Shown here: positions 1-7,734 of the stretch, in pieces
Numbering within the stretch: the first letter of the stretch is position 1
Layout of the letters: every line of letters begins with the position of its first letter
Origin: Anaerolineaceae bacterium
Lineage (GTDB): Bacteria > Chloroflexota > Anaerolineae > Anaerolineales > Anaerolineaceae
Assembly: GCA_016841445.1 (NCBI GenBank)
Contig: JAENZD010000005.1
Location: 1-64,000 of the forward strand
Direction of reading: 5' to 3'
Length of the DNA stretch: 64,000 bases
Program-made: the position numbers and the translations under genes
Notes under the pieces: generated by a model
What the model saw: the letters and a program-made list of their open reading frames with translations, nothing else
Told to the model about the DNA's origin: nothing
Database searches by the model: none

Positions 1-74
1 TCCACAGTTTATGATACTCCCTTTTAACTGTGTCCAATATTTCAACCGCACTACACTCTAATCACCAATCCCCA

Positions 75-103
75 TTCACCATTCTTCCAATTAATCGTAT
101 AAT
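75..103 (+). promoter_or_regulatory. Probable promoter of the RNase P RNA gene
   Basis: A perfect -10 hexamer TATAAT lies at 98-103. A -35-like TTCACC at 75-80 precedes it with 17 bp spacing, putting the start near 110, about 10 nt before the RNA. The -35 hexamer falls inside a CACCATTCACC-type repeat that recurs between genes elsewhere in the window. Confidence 0.6.
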
Positions 104-119
104 AACAAACCAATAAAGG

Positions 120-503
120 AACAGGTTGGCTGGATGGACGCGGGTGCCTCAGGCGTCCGAGGAAAGTCCGCACACCAAAAGGGCAGCATGCCGGGTAACA
201 CCCGGAAGCGTGTAAGCGCTTGGATCAGGGCCACAGAAAGGATACCGCCCTGCAACATTGCAGGGTAAGGGTGAAAAGGTGGTGTAAGAGACCACCGGCG
301 GGTGCAGTAATACATCCGGACCGGTAACCCCCATGCGGTGCAAGGTCAAGCAGGAGAGAAGTCTCGAAAGAGACGGGAATCGCCCTCTTCCTAACCATCT
401 CCGGGTAGACCGCTTGAGCTAGCAAGTAATTGTTAGCCTAGATAGATGGCCATCCAGGTGGTAAATCCACCAGACAGAATGCGGCTTATAGGCTGACCTG
501 TTT
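120..503 (+). ncRNA. rnpB: RNase P RNA component
   Basis: This is the catalytic RNA of ribonuclease P, which removes 5' leaders from tRNA precursors. The conserved 5' core GAGGAAAGTCCG (about 159-170) and the 3' core ACAGAATGCGGCTTA (about 474-488) are both present. The ends AACAGGTT (from 120) and GACCTGTT (to 502) pair to close helix P1. The internal AGAGA-rich segment and the length of about 380 nt fit a bacterial A-type RNA, although the structural class was judged by eye. No protein gene is expected here, and open frames across it are incidental. The exact 5' and 3' ends are estimates. Confidence 0.96.
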
Positions 504-663
504 TCTTATTGCTGCACAATCCAATGTTGTTCTGAAAGTATTTTTTTGGATTCTAATTTCCCTTCTTCTCTCCATTTCCCTGATGACATTTGGCAAGAAT
601 TGATGCTTTTTAATTAATACACTCAAGATGGGCTCATGCTTTTTAATAACTCGTTACTAGTTA

Positions 664-693
664 TTGATTTTCTTAAGGGATTTTTATTATAAT
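664..693 (+). promoter_or_regulatory. Promoter for a possibly leaderless DUF488 transcript
   Basis: TTGATT at 664-669 and a perfect TATAAT at 688-693 are spaced 18 bp. Initiation 6-8 nt after the -10 box would fall on or next to the ATG at 699. No Shine-Dalgarno sequence is visible before that ATG, which is what a leaderless mRNA would look like. Confidence 0.5.
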
Positions 694-698
694 GAAGT

Positions 699-1181
699 AT
701 GTCGAAGAAAATATATACCATTGGACACGGCAACCATCATTTTTTAAGTTTCATCACATTGATCCAGGATAACAATATCAACCACATCATCGACATCCGG
801 AGCATTCCTTACAGCCGCCGGGCACCCTGGAGTAATAAGTCGCGCTTGTCAGAATTATTGAAAGCTTTCCGGATCCGCTACACCTATTTAGGGCATAAAC
901 TGGGGGGTAAGCAGCAATCAGTCCAAACGATCTCAAAACAGCAAGATGTAACACCCGAAGAAATCTATGACAAAGCCATTCAAACCCTCATTCAGCTTTC
1001 AGAGCGCGATCATCTCACCCTTTTATGTGCAGAAGAAGACCCCGCCCACTGCCATCGCCAGCATATCATTGCACAATCCTTGCTTGAGGCAGGTATAGAT
1101 GTTATCCATATCCTCAAGGATGGAACCCTGAAAAAAGCATGGAAGGAAGATCTCCCGACAAAACAACCTAACCTTTTTTAA
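699..1181 (+). CDS. DUF488 family protein
   Basis: A 160-residue cytoplasmic protein of the DUF488 family, whose biochemical role is not established. The family signatures are visible: TIGHGN at residues 7-12, a DIRSIPYSRR segment near 32-41, a YLGHKLGG segment near 63-70, and the cysteine/histidine-rich LLCAEEDPAHCHR near 110-122, which resembles a metal- or nucleotide-binding site. The start is placed at 699 because a -10 box lies only 6 nt upstream and no earlier start has a ribosome site. It stands alone between rnpB and a lipoprotein gene. Family assignment is firm; no function is claimed. Confidence 0.85.
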   Translation: MSKKIYTIGHGNHHFLSFITLIQDNNINHIIDIRSIPYSRRAPWSNKSRLSELLKAFRIRYTYLGHKLGGKQQSVQTISKQQDVTPEEIYDKAIQTLIQLSERDHLTLLCAEEDPAHCHRQHIIAQSLLEAGIDVIHILKDGTLKKAWKEDLPTKQPNLF

Positions 1182-1251
1182 TCAAAAATTAATTTATTTT
1201 ATCTATTGAATCGGGTAATTTTAATTAATCAACATACGCATGAGGTAAAAA

Positions 1252-2838
1252 ATGAAAAATAAAATCAAAACATTAAAATTTTTGTTCATCTTACTTGTCG
1301 TCTGCGCATTATTTCTCTCAAGCTGCAACCTGCCACTGCGGGCAAGAAACAATATTGTCATCACAAGCCCCGAGGAGGGACAATCCGTTGTTTTAAACCA
1401 GGAAGCAAGGGTTGTTTCTTTCAGTGAATCTTCTGTCGGTGTTGAAAGCGTACAGTTATTCATCAACGGCAGTCTGATTCATACGGCATATCCGCCGGTA
1501 GGGGCACCTGAAGAGTTCTTAGCGGATCAACCCTGGGTGCCCACAATTGAGGGGAACAACGTGATTTCGGTGATCGTGACTGATGCAAAAGGTAATATTT
1601 CTGAGCCTGTCAACATCCTCGTACAGGTAGTCCCAGCCGTAGCCCAGGCAGATGTAACACCAACGCCCACATTGACCAGCACCCCTGAAGGTCTCCCGCT
1701 GACCCAAACAGCACAATCCGGTTGTACGAATAATGCTTCCTTCATCAATCATATAACATTCCCGCCAGGCACAAATGTCTCAGCAGGTTCCAATTTCACG
1801 AAAGTTTGGCAGGTGAACAACAACGGCACCTGTGATTGGATCGGGTACGAACTCATTCTTACCAGTGGTGATTTGTTAGGGGCAGGTTCACCCCAGGCTT
1901 TGCCCGTGATCAGCATGGGGAACAACGCTAATATCTCAGTCGATATGGCCGCGCCAGCATCTCCCGGAACATATAATTCGATCTGGCGTATTCGGTCAGA
2001 TGAGGGAGAATTTTTTGGGCCGGAACTGATGTTGTCGATTACCGTTCCACAACTGCCAACAGAAACTCCATCACCTACCCCAACGTCAACACTGACGCCT
2101 ACACCGACCTTCACAGCCACCACACCAGCCGTGTCTGTTGAGTTGTACTACGATCTAACATCCATTGCTGCGGGTGCTATCGGCAGCACAACAGTTAACT
2201 GCCCTGCAGGATCCGTTGTCACCTCAGGCGGATTTGCAGGTGCAAATGGTGTCCGGATTTACAATTCAACAATGAACGGGAATGGCTGGCGAGTTTACGG
2301 GTTCAATAACACTGGCTCATCCAGAAATATTACGGTGTATGCAACCTGTTTGTTTAATACCGGTGGTACCACTGATTTTGTCCTTGAACAACAGAATGTT
2401 GCCGCTAATGATTACACTCACTTTGAAATGAGCTGCCCAGGAGGCACAATCGTCACCGGGGGTGGTTGGGTGATTGGTTCGACAACCTCCGTTGAAATCT
2501 ATAACTCGACTCGCTCAGGAAACGGCTGGCAAATCTATGTCAATAACACCAGCGGAGATACACCCCTTGTTAATGCCTATGCAATATGTCTCTCCGGTGC
2601 TTCAGGTTCAACGGCACAGGTCTCACAATCCGGTGTATCAGTGCCGGCAGGTGATATTGCGCATGGCGAAAAAGCTTGCCCCGGCGGGACATACGCAACA
2701 GGTGGTGGTTTTGCCACAAACCTTGGCGTGATCATTTACAATACATCCTTCTCTGACAACGGCTGGCAGAACTACGCCAGGAATACTACAGGCAGCAATC
2801 TGACCTTGAACACATACGCAACCTGTTATTCCCCGTAA
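1252..2838 (+). CDS. Secreted lipoprotein with Ig-like and FW domains and three C-terminal repeats
   Basis: A 528-residue surface lipoprotein. The signal peptide ends in the lipobox LSSC, with the lipidated Cys at 25. Next comes a bacterial Ig-like segment (about 33-125), then a Thr/Pro linker. A domain at about 157-265 resembles the NBR1-type four-tryptophan (FW) domain: Trp in KVWQVNNNGTCDW and SIWRI are present, but the fourth, near the end, is replaced (ELMLSITV). A second Thr/Pro linker leads to three homologous repeats of about 75 residues. Each has CPGG-type, NGW and YATC-type signatures and two cysteines. The ribosome site GAGGTAAAAA precedes the ATG. The role is unknown; adhesion or cell-surface binding is inferred. 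Confidence 0.85.
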   Translation: MKNKIKTLKFLFILLVVCALFLSSCNLPLRARNNIVITSPEEGQSVVLNQEARVVSFSESSVGVESVQLFINGSLIHTAYPPVGAPEEFLADQPWVPTIEGNNVISVIVTDAKGNISEPVNILVQVVPAVAQADVTPTPTLTSTPEGLPLTQTAQSGCTNNASFINHITFPPGTNVSAGSNFTKVWQVNNNGTCDWIGYELILTSGDLLGAGSPQALPVISMGNNANISVDMAAPASPGTYNSIWRIRSDEGEFFGPELMLSITVPQLPTETPSPTPTSTLTPTPTFTATTPAVSVELYYDLTSIAAGAIGSTTVNCPAGSVVTSGGFAGANGVRIYNSTMNGNGWRVYGFNNTGSSRNITVYATCLFNTGGTTDFVLEQQNVAANDYTHFEMSCPGGTIVTGGGWVIGSTTSVEIYNSTRSGNGWQIYVNNTSGDTPLVNAYAICLSGASGSTAQVSQSGVSVPAGDIAHGEKACPGGTYATGGGFATNLGVIIYNTSFSDNGWQNYARNTTGSNLTLNTYATCYSP

Positions 2839-2867
2839 GATATACCGAGATTTCTATAACAGAATGT

Positions 2868-2900
2868 AATGCAGCGATCCTGAGGATCGCTGCATTTTCA
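2868..2900 (+). terminator. Intrinsic terminator after the FW lipoprotein
   Basis: A perfect 13-bp stem (2868-2880 with 2884-2896) with a 3-nt TGA loop is followed by a short T-rich tail. It separates the lipoprotein from the next gene, which has its own TATAAT at 2922-2927. Confidence 0.75.
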
Positions 2901-2955
2901 TTAATCAGGAGCGGATATGGGTATAATAATCCCATCAATTTAAGAAGAGGTGACC

Positions 2956-3954
2956 GTGACAGAACAAAGTTTATTTTCCAATGACATTGTGAGTAAGATC
3001 AAAACAACCCAATCCGCAGAAATTATCCAATCTGTCCAGGTTGGGGAATCAGATTATAAAAACGAGTTAGTCTTTTTCGTCAAACCAGAGATATTTGACG
3101 TGGGGAGTGAAGGAAAGATTTCCAATGCCCTGATGATGTTCAAGCAGAAATTCCAATCCTTTGATGTTCATGTCCAGGGTGCTGCGATCATCCCGGGTTC
3201 AGCCTTAGAAAAACACGAAATCATGAACCGGCATTACGGCTTTATCAACCAGCTTTCACGCAAAGCCTCTGTAATAGTTGATCCAGAGACGCGTGCTCGA
3301 CTATTTGAGACGCTTGACCTAAAAGATACAGGCAAACACCTCATCCTTGGCGGGCATGAATTCTTAAAAGCCTTTGATTCGGATATTGATACCCTTTCTG
3401 AGGTTTGGTTTGGAAAAGGTGCACAAAAACTCCGCAGTGGTTTCTATTTTGTCGAGGAAACATTCAAGGGCGAGCAGGTTATCCTGGTCAACGGTTTCCA
3501 TCCCTCACAGCTGGAACATTTCACCCGGCCTGACCACCGGATCTACCTGATGCTGCTCCATACCGATACAGATTGGGAAGTCATGAAATTTGACCTGGTT
3601 GGCGATACTTTCCCTGAAAGGGCAAAACCGGGTTCCATTCGTGGAGAACTATTTGAGAATCCGGATCGCTACGGTCAGAATGAGGTCAGCATCAACACAA
3701 ACGGCGTGCATCTTTCCGCCGGACCTTTTGAGGCGGCCTTTGAAGTTGTCAACTTTTTTGGGCCGCTCCTCAACCTGGACCCACAGAAGACACCACCCCT
3801 GGTCATTACCCAAGCTGTCCAGGCTGGCTTTTCATTGGAACAGGCCATTGGATTGTTGGACAATCCGACAATTGGTGAAAGCGATTTGTTTTCGATGACT
3901 GAGAATATGAATACTGCCCAGGCTGTGGCTTTGGCGAAGGAGTCCCTGCTTTAG
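2956..3954 (+). CDS. Nucleoside diphosphate kinase-like protein with an insertion
   Basis: About 332 residues, far longer than the usual 130-150 of NDP kinase. The N-terminal ELVFFVKPEIF resembles the first NDPK strand. The C-terminal part keeps the NDPK block DLVGDTFPERAKPGSIRGE followed by NGVHLSAGPFEAAFEV, which aligns with the catalytic NxxHGSD segment: the active-site His is kept but the following Gly and Asp are not. The region between looks like an insertion. GTG at 2956 is preferred over GTG at 2950 because GAGG (2946-2949) is then 6 nt away. It lies 32 nt upstream of a SIS-domain gene, probably co-transcribed. The catalytic status is uncertain. Confidence 0.62.
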   Translation: MTEQSLFSNDIVSKIKTTQSAEIIQSVQVGESDYKNELVFFVKPEIFDVGSEGKISNALMMFKQKFQSFDVHVQGAAIIPGSALEKHEIMNRHYGFINQLSRKASVIVDPETRARLFETLDLKDTGKHLILGGHEFLKAFDSDIDTLSEVWFGKGAQKLRSGFYFVEETFKGEQVILVNGFHPSQLEHFTRPDHRIYLMLLHTDTDWEVMKFDLVGDTFPERAKPGSIRGELFENPDRYGQNEVSINTNGVHLSAGPFEAAFEVVNFFGPLLNLDPQKTPPLVITQAVQAGFSLEQAIGLLDNPTIGESDLFSMTENMNTAQAVALAKESLL

Positions 3955-3986
3955 CAAGAATTGCCAAAACTGTTTGCGAGGATCGG

Positions 3987-5039
3987 ATGAGAACGCTTCA
4001 AAAAACACATCTATATTCAGAGATTCACGAACAACCTGGAATCATTCAGAACCTGGCCAGCCGGACCCACGAAGAGATCAATGGCCTTGCAAAGCAAATA
4101 ATCAAACGTGGTATCAAACACGTTCATATCGCTGCTCGGGGCACCAGCGATAATGCAGGTAGATATGCCAATTACCTGCTTGGTGCCCACAACAAACTGG
4201 TGGTCAGCCTGGCAACGCCCAGCCTTTTTACAATTTACAACCAGCCGCCAGACTTATCCAACGCCCTCGTCCTGGGGATCAGCCAATCAGGGAAAAGCCC
4301 GGATATTGTGTCAGTTGTGAAAGAAGGAAAAAAGCAGGGCGCACTAACCGCTGCCATCACAAACGTTCCGGATTCTGATTTAGGAAAGACCTCGGACACT
4401 GTACTTGAGCTGGCAGCAGGCCAGGAGATTTCCCTGGCAGCCACCAAAACCTATACCGCCCAGCTGACCCTTCTAGCCGCTCTTTCGTCTGCCCTTGATC
4501 AGGAACAAACCAATATCCAGGACCTCCATGCGCTGCCCCAGTTTATTGAGAAAGTTTTTGAAATTGAGAGCGCCGTTGCCAACCTGGCTGAACGCTACCG
4601 CACCATGGAACACTGTGTCGTGATTGGCAGGGGCTACAACTACGCCTCCGCTTTCGAATTTTCGTTGAAGTTGAAGGAGCTCACCTACACCATCGCTGAA
4701 CCCTATTCCAGCGCAGATTTCCTTCACGGTCCGGTCGCATTGGTAGAGCGGGGTTTCCCGGTATTTGTGATCGCCCCGGACGGAAAGATGGTTCCCGAAA
4801 TGATCTCGCTGGTCGAGCGGGTTAAAAACCAGCAGGCAGAAGTTCTGATGATCTCCAACCACACGGAATTATTAGCAATGGCTGACCACAAAATTGAAAT
4901 CCCTCGCGGGGTCCCTGAATGGCTCTCCCCAATTCCAGCCATCATCCCAGCTCAATTGTTTGCAATGTACCTGGCAAAATCCCGCGGCATTGATGTCGAT
5001 AATCCCCGCGGTCTGAACAAAGTCACCAAGACCTGGTAG
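3987..5039 (+). CDS. SIS-domain sugar-phosphate isomerase/deaminase
   Basis: A 350-residue cytoplasmic protein with two SIS domains, the fold that binds aldose/ketose phosphates. It resembles the isomerase half of GlmS without a glutaminase domain, as in AgaS and NagB-II type enzymes. Motifs seen: ARGTSDNAGRYA (about 50-61), ISQSGKSPD (about 99-107), SLAATKTYTAQL (about 150-161) and a C-terminal SRGIDVDNPRGLNKVTKTW. GAGGATCGG sits just before the ATG. The true substrate (glucosamine-6-phosphate deamination versus an isomerisation) cannot be told from sequence. It is likely co-transcribed with the NDPK-like gene. Confidence 0.8.
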   Translation: MRTLQKTHLYSEIHEQPGIIQNLASRTHEEINGLAKQIIKRGIKHVHIAARGTSDNAGRYANYLLGAHNKLVVSLATPSLFTIYNQPPDLSNALVLGISQSGKSPDIVSVVKEGKKQGALTAAITNVPDSDLGKTSDTVLELAAGQEISLAATKTYTAQLTLLAALSSALDQEQTNIQDLHALPQFIEKVFEIESAVANLAERYRTMEHCVVIGRGYNYASAFEFSLKLKELTYTIAEPYSSADFLHGPVALVERGFPVFVIAPDGKMVPEMISLVERVKNQQAEVLMISNHTELLAMADHKIEIPRGVPEWLSPIPAIIPAQLFAMYLAKSRGIDVDNPRGLNKVTKTW

Positions 5040-5099
5040 TACAGGCGTTGGGCGCAGTCCGATTTTGACCGCGCTGTAATTTCACAATGAAAAAATAAT

Positions 5100-5128
5100 G
5101 GCGGGATGAAAACCGCATCCCGCCCTAC
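5100..5128. repeat. REP-like palindrome with GTAGGG flank
   Basis: A 9-bp inverted repeat (5100-5108 GGCGGGATG with 5116-5124) is followed by CTAC. Read on the minus strand it begins GTAGGGCGGGATG. A second element with the same GTAGGG-plus-palindrome layout is at 44697-44722, suggesting a dispersed REP-type family. It could also act as a transcript-end hairpin for the SIS gene. Confidence 0.5.
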
Positions 5129-5145
5129 AATAAGCTACGATGGCG

Positions 5146-5190
5146 ATCACCATTCACCATTCACCTTTCACCAATCACCTTTCACCTAAT
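5146..5190. repeat. Degenerate CACC(A/T)TTCACC short-repeat tract
   Basis: About six imperfect copies of a 7-8 bp unit of the form TCACCATT/TCACCTTT/TCACCAA. The tract runs into the 3' end of the nitroreductase gene, whose last codons (Gly-Glu-Arg-stop) are read from it. Related tracts lie at about 60-88, 25470-25545 and 42334-42408. Confidence 0.7.
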
Positions 5191-5753
5191 ATCAACTCCT
5201 CCAAACTTCGCTTCGGCACATGATGCACCTGTTCGGCATCGCGATAATACTTGACTGAGCCATCCTCCCCAACAGGTTCAGCCACCACGGATTCGACCGG
5301 TTTTCCCAATGCCAGCACCAACAATATCCGGTACCGATCCGGGATACCCAGCGCTTCCTGAAGTCTTTCACGGTGTACAGAAGCGATCATACATCCGCCC
5401 AATCCCTTCTCTACCGCGCCCAGCATGATGCTCTGGGCTGCGATCCCAAAATCCACACCGAAATTGACCTGGATATCCGTATCGCCAAGAATAATAATAT
5501 AGGCACTGGGACACTCTCCTTCTTTCGGTCCGCGCCAATTCTTCAATGATGCTGCCCAGCCCAGATGCGGAAAGATGCCGTCGTTCATTTCCGGGGTATG
5601 GCTCAGCCAGAACTTCAATGGCTGCATATTGTTCCCGGTCGGGGAATACTGCGCCAACCAGATAAGATCCCTCAGTGTCTCTGCTTCGATTTTATAAGAT
5701 CCATCAAACCGCCGGTAGCTGCGGTTTTTCATCACCAAAGTCAGTAAATCCAT
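5175..5753 (-). CDS. Nitroreductase family protein
   Basis: A 192-residue FMN-dependent oxidoreductase of the nitroreductase fold. The N-terminal motif LLTLVMKNRSYRRFD carries the Arg-rich FMN phosphate-binding stretch, and SPTGNNMQPLKFW (about 38-50) matches the usual SPSGxNxQPW signature. GIAAQSIMLGAVEKGLGGC (about 104-122) is the conserved helix before the substrate pocket. A strong ribosome site AAAAGGAGA lies upstream. The C-terminus is encoded by an intergenic short repeat, so the last residues may be a late extension. The physiological substrate is unknown. It is monocistronic, convergent with the SIS gene. Confidence 0.85.
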   Translation of the reverse strand: MDLLTLVMKNRSYRRFDGSYKIEAETLRDLIWLAQYSPTGNNMQPLKFWLSHTPEMNDGIFPHLGWAASLKNWRGPKEGECPSAYIIILGDTDIQVNFGVDFGIAAQSIMLGAVEKGLGGCMIASVHRERLQEALGIPDRYRILLVLALGKPVESVVAEPVGEDGSVKYYRDAEQVHHVPKRSLEELILGER

Positions 5754-5874
5754 TGAATTTTGTCTCCTTTTGCTAATATGAGCTCAATATTAAGTATACA
5801 TCGTGAATCACAATCTGAAAATCATACTTTTGACCTCGTTTGATTAAATTATAAATGAGAATTTCCTCCTGTGC

Positions 5875-5903
5875 TTGCCAGGACAGAATTTTTTATATAT
5901 AAT
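5875..5903 (+). promoter_or_regulatory. Promoter of lipoprotein paralog 1
   Basis: TTGCCA (5875-5880) and TATAAT (5898-5903) with 17 bp spacing is a near-consensus sigma-70 type promoter. It gives a 5' leader of about 125 nt, close to the leaders predicted for paralogs 2 and 3. Confidence 0.65.
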
Positions 5904-6035
5904 AAAAATTAGATCCTGCTTTACCCACCGCAATCTCATCATAAACTGCATCCCGAATCCACGACGTAATGTAAAGATTTGAGATCTTCATTTCTGTTCA
6001 CACTGTCAAAAAATACTATTTAAAGGAGGATCTTG

Positions 6036-7433
6036 ATGAAAAAATGCCATCTTACCATATTAAGCATGCTGGTAATACTAGGAACGATGATGTCTGGTTG
6101 CGGCTTGATCACAACATCGGACACTGATCAGGACCAAAATCTGGTGAACACCCAGGTCGCAATGGCGTTCACCCAGACTGCGATGGCTCAGCCGCTGGCA
6201 CAACCAGAACAAGCCGTCGAAACCGCTGAGAACACTCCGGAACCTGCAGTTGTCGAGGAAGTCATCGAACAGGTGGAAGAAGAGACAGCCGAACCAACAG
6301 AAATCACCCACACACTGATCCCGGGAGAGCCAGGTTGGATCAATAAATGGTTCTACGATACCGATGCCAGCAAAACAGCATCGAACAGCTATGTGACCGG
6401 TGGGGATGATTTTGTCGCCAACCTCTGGGAACGTCCTTTCACTGAAAGTGAAATGGAATACCGGCCTGATCTAGATATCAACAAGACGGAGATGTCCGAA
6501 GACAGTAACTTCTACTATGTCACGGTCTACCCCCACGCTGTCCATCCCGACGGCGGTCTCCCCGGCATTTACGGCATCGAGATTGATATCGATAAGGACG
6601 GCCGCGGAGACCTGCTGGTCACAGCCCAAAATCCCACCGCTGATTCCTGGGATATCGCCGGTGTAGGCGTCTATCAGGATGACAACAATGATGTCGGTGG
6701 CTCCGCCATCATGCGCCCCGACACCAGCTACGGCGGCGATGGCTATGAAACCGTTGTATTCTCAGCAAACGTCCTGGATGATCCGGATGCCGCCTGGGCA
6801 CGAGCTGACCTGGGTGCACCTTCCGTGACCTTAGCCTTCAAAAAGAGCTTACTCGGTAGCCCGACGACATTCGTGTGGGGTGTCTGGGCAGCGGATAACC
6901 TGCTGGACCCAACCATGCTGGACCTGCACGACCACTTCACGCAAGAAGAAGCCGGATCACCTTACCAGGCCCATTCCACCTACCCGGTCAAAGCCATCAA
7001 CCTGGTGGATAATACCTGCCGCGAGACTTACGGGTTTGACGCAACTGTTGCTATTCCAGGGCTGTGCCAGATCCCTGAGCAGCCAACACCAACATTTACT
7101 CCTCAACCGACTGCAACCAATACGCCGACCCAGCCGCCTACTGGGAACATCCAGGTTTTAGCTTTTGATGATTATAACAATAATGGAGTATACAATTCCG
7201 GCGAACCCTACACAATTTATAGCGTAACGATGTCCCTCCATATTGGCTCTTGCAGTGCCAGTACATACCGTTCAACATCCATTAAAGCATATAACTTCAC
7301 CGGGCTAACTGCCGGAACGTACTGCGTAAAAATCACTGGCGGTGGAGGATTGACCACACCCAGCCAGTATCTTGTATCGTTACCAGCAGGTGGCTCCATT
7401 TTTCGGGCATTTGGTTTCTACGTTATTCAGTAG
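6036..7433 (+). CDS. Secreted lipoprotein, tandem paralog 1
   Basis: A 465-residue exported lipoprotein of unknown function. With the ATG at 6036 (after AAAGGAGGA at 6022-6030) the lipobox MSGC puts the modified Cys at residue 22, exactly as in the two downstream paralogs. A charged linker rich in Glu/Thr/Pro follows (about 25-90). Then comes a conserved core of about 240 residues that includes the calcium-type loop DIDKDGRGDLL and the block NLVDNTCRETYGFDAT. After a Thr/Pro linker the C-terminus (about 375-465) resembles an SdrD B-like beta-sandwich (DDYNNNGVYNSGE). It has its own promoter and terminator. Surface binding is inferred only. Confidence 0.8.
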   Translation: MKKCHLTILSMLVILGTMMSGCGLITTSDTDQDQNLVNTQVAMAFTQTAMAQPLAQPEQAVETAENTPEPAVVEEVIEQVEEETAEPTEITHTLIPGEPGWINKWFYDTDASKTASNSYVTGGDDFVANLWERPFTESEMEYRPDLDINKTEMSEDSNFYYVTVYPHAVHPDGGLPGIYGIEIDIDKDGRGDLLVTAQNPTADSWDIAGVGVYQDDNNDVGGSAIMRPDTSYGGDGYETVVFSANVLDDPDAAWARADLGAPSVTLAFKKSLLGSPTTFVWGVWAADNLLDPTMLDLHDHFTQEEAGSPYQAHSTYPVKAINLVDNTCRETYGFDATVAIPGLCQIPEQPTPTFTPQPTATNTPTQPPTGNIQVLAFDDYNNNGVYNSGEPYTIYSVTMSLHIGSCSASTYRSTSIKAYNFTGLTAGTYCVKITGGGGLTTPSQYLVSLPAGGSIFRAFGFYVIQ

Positions 7434-7492
7434 AAAACAACAAACCCAAAGCCTCCTAAATGACTATTGAAATAACTTAAGAACCACTAAAT

Positions 7493-7532
7493 AGCCAGCC
7501 TCTGATGCGAAAGTAATGAGAGGCTGGTTTTA
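7493..7532 (+). terminator. Intrinsic terminator after lipoprotein paralog 1
   Basis: An 11-bp stem, AGCCAGCCTCT (7493-7503) pairing with 7519-7529 across a 15-nt loop, is followed by a short T run. Confidence 0.7.
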
Positions 7533-7576
7533 AATTCACTCCTCAGATAATAAAATCAAAATAATCTCAAATTTAG

Positions 7577-7606
7577 TTGTTTAGACCAGCAAATTTAGTA
7601 TATAAT
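7577..7606 (+). promoter_or_regulatory. Promoter of lipoprotein paralog 2
   Basis: TTGTTT (7577-7582) and TATAAT (7601-7606) with 18 bp spacing lie in an AT-rich gap. The predicted leader to the ATG at 7735 is about 120 nt. Confidence 0.55.
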
Positions 7607-7734
7607 AAATTAATTTAATTTTACTCACTTACTAAAAACTCTTCGAAACCATAATTAATTAACATTCAGTAGTTCTTAATTACTTTTTGCTGTTAATTCT
7701 ACTTACTCTCACAATCGAATATTGGAGGATACCT

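Noticed and set aside
225-425. Protein-coding frames within 91-425
   Set aside because: They lie inside or antisense to the RNase P RNA and its promoter.
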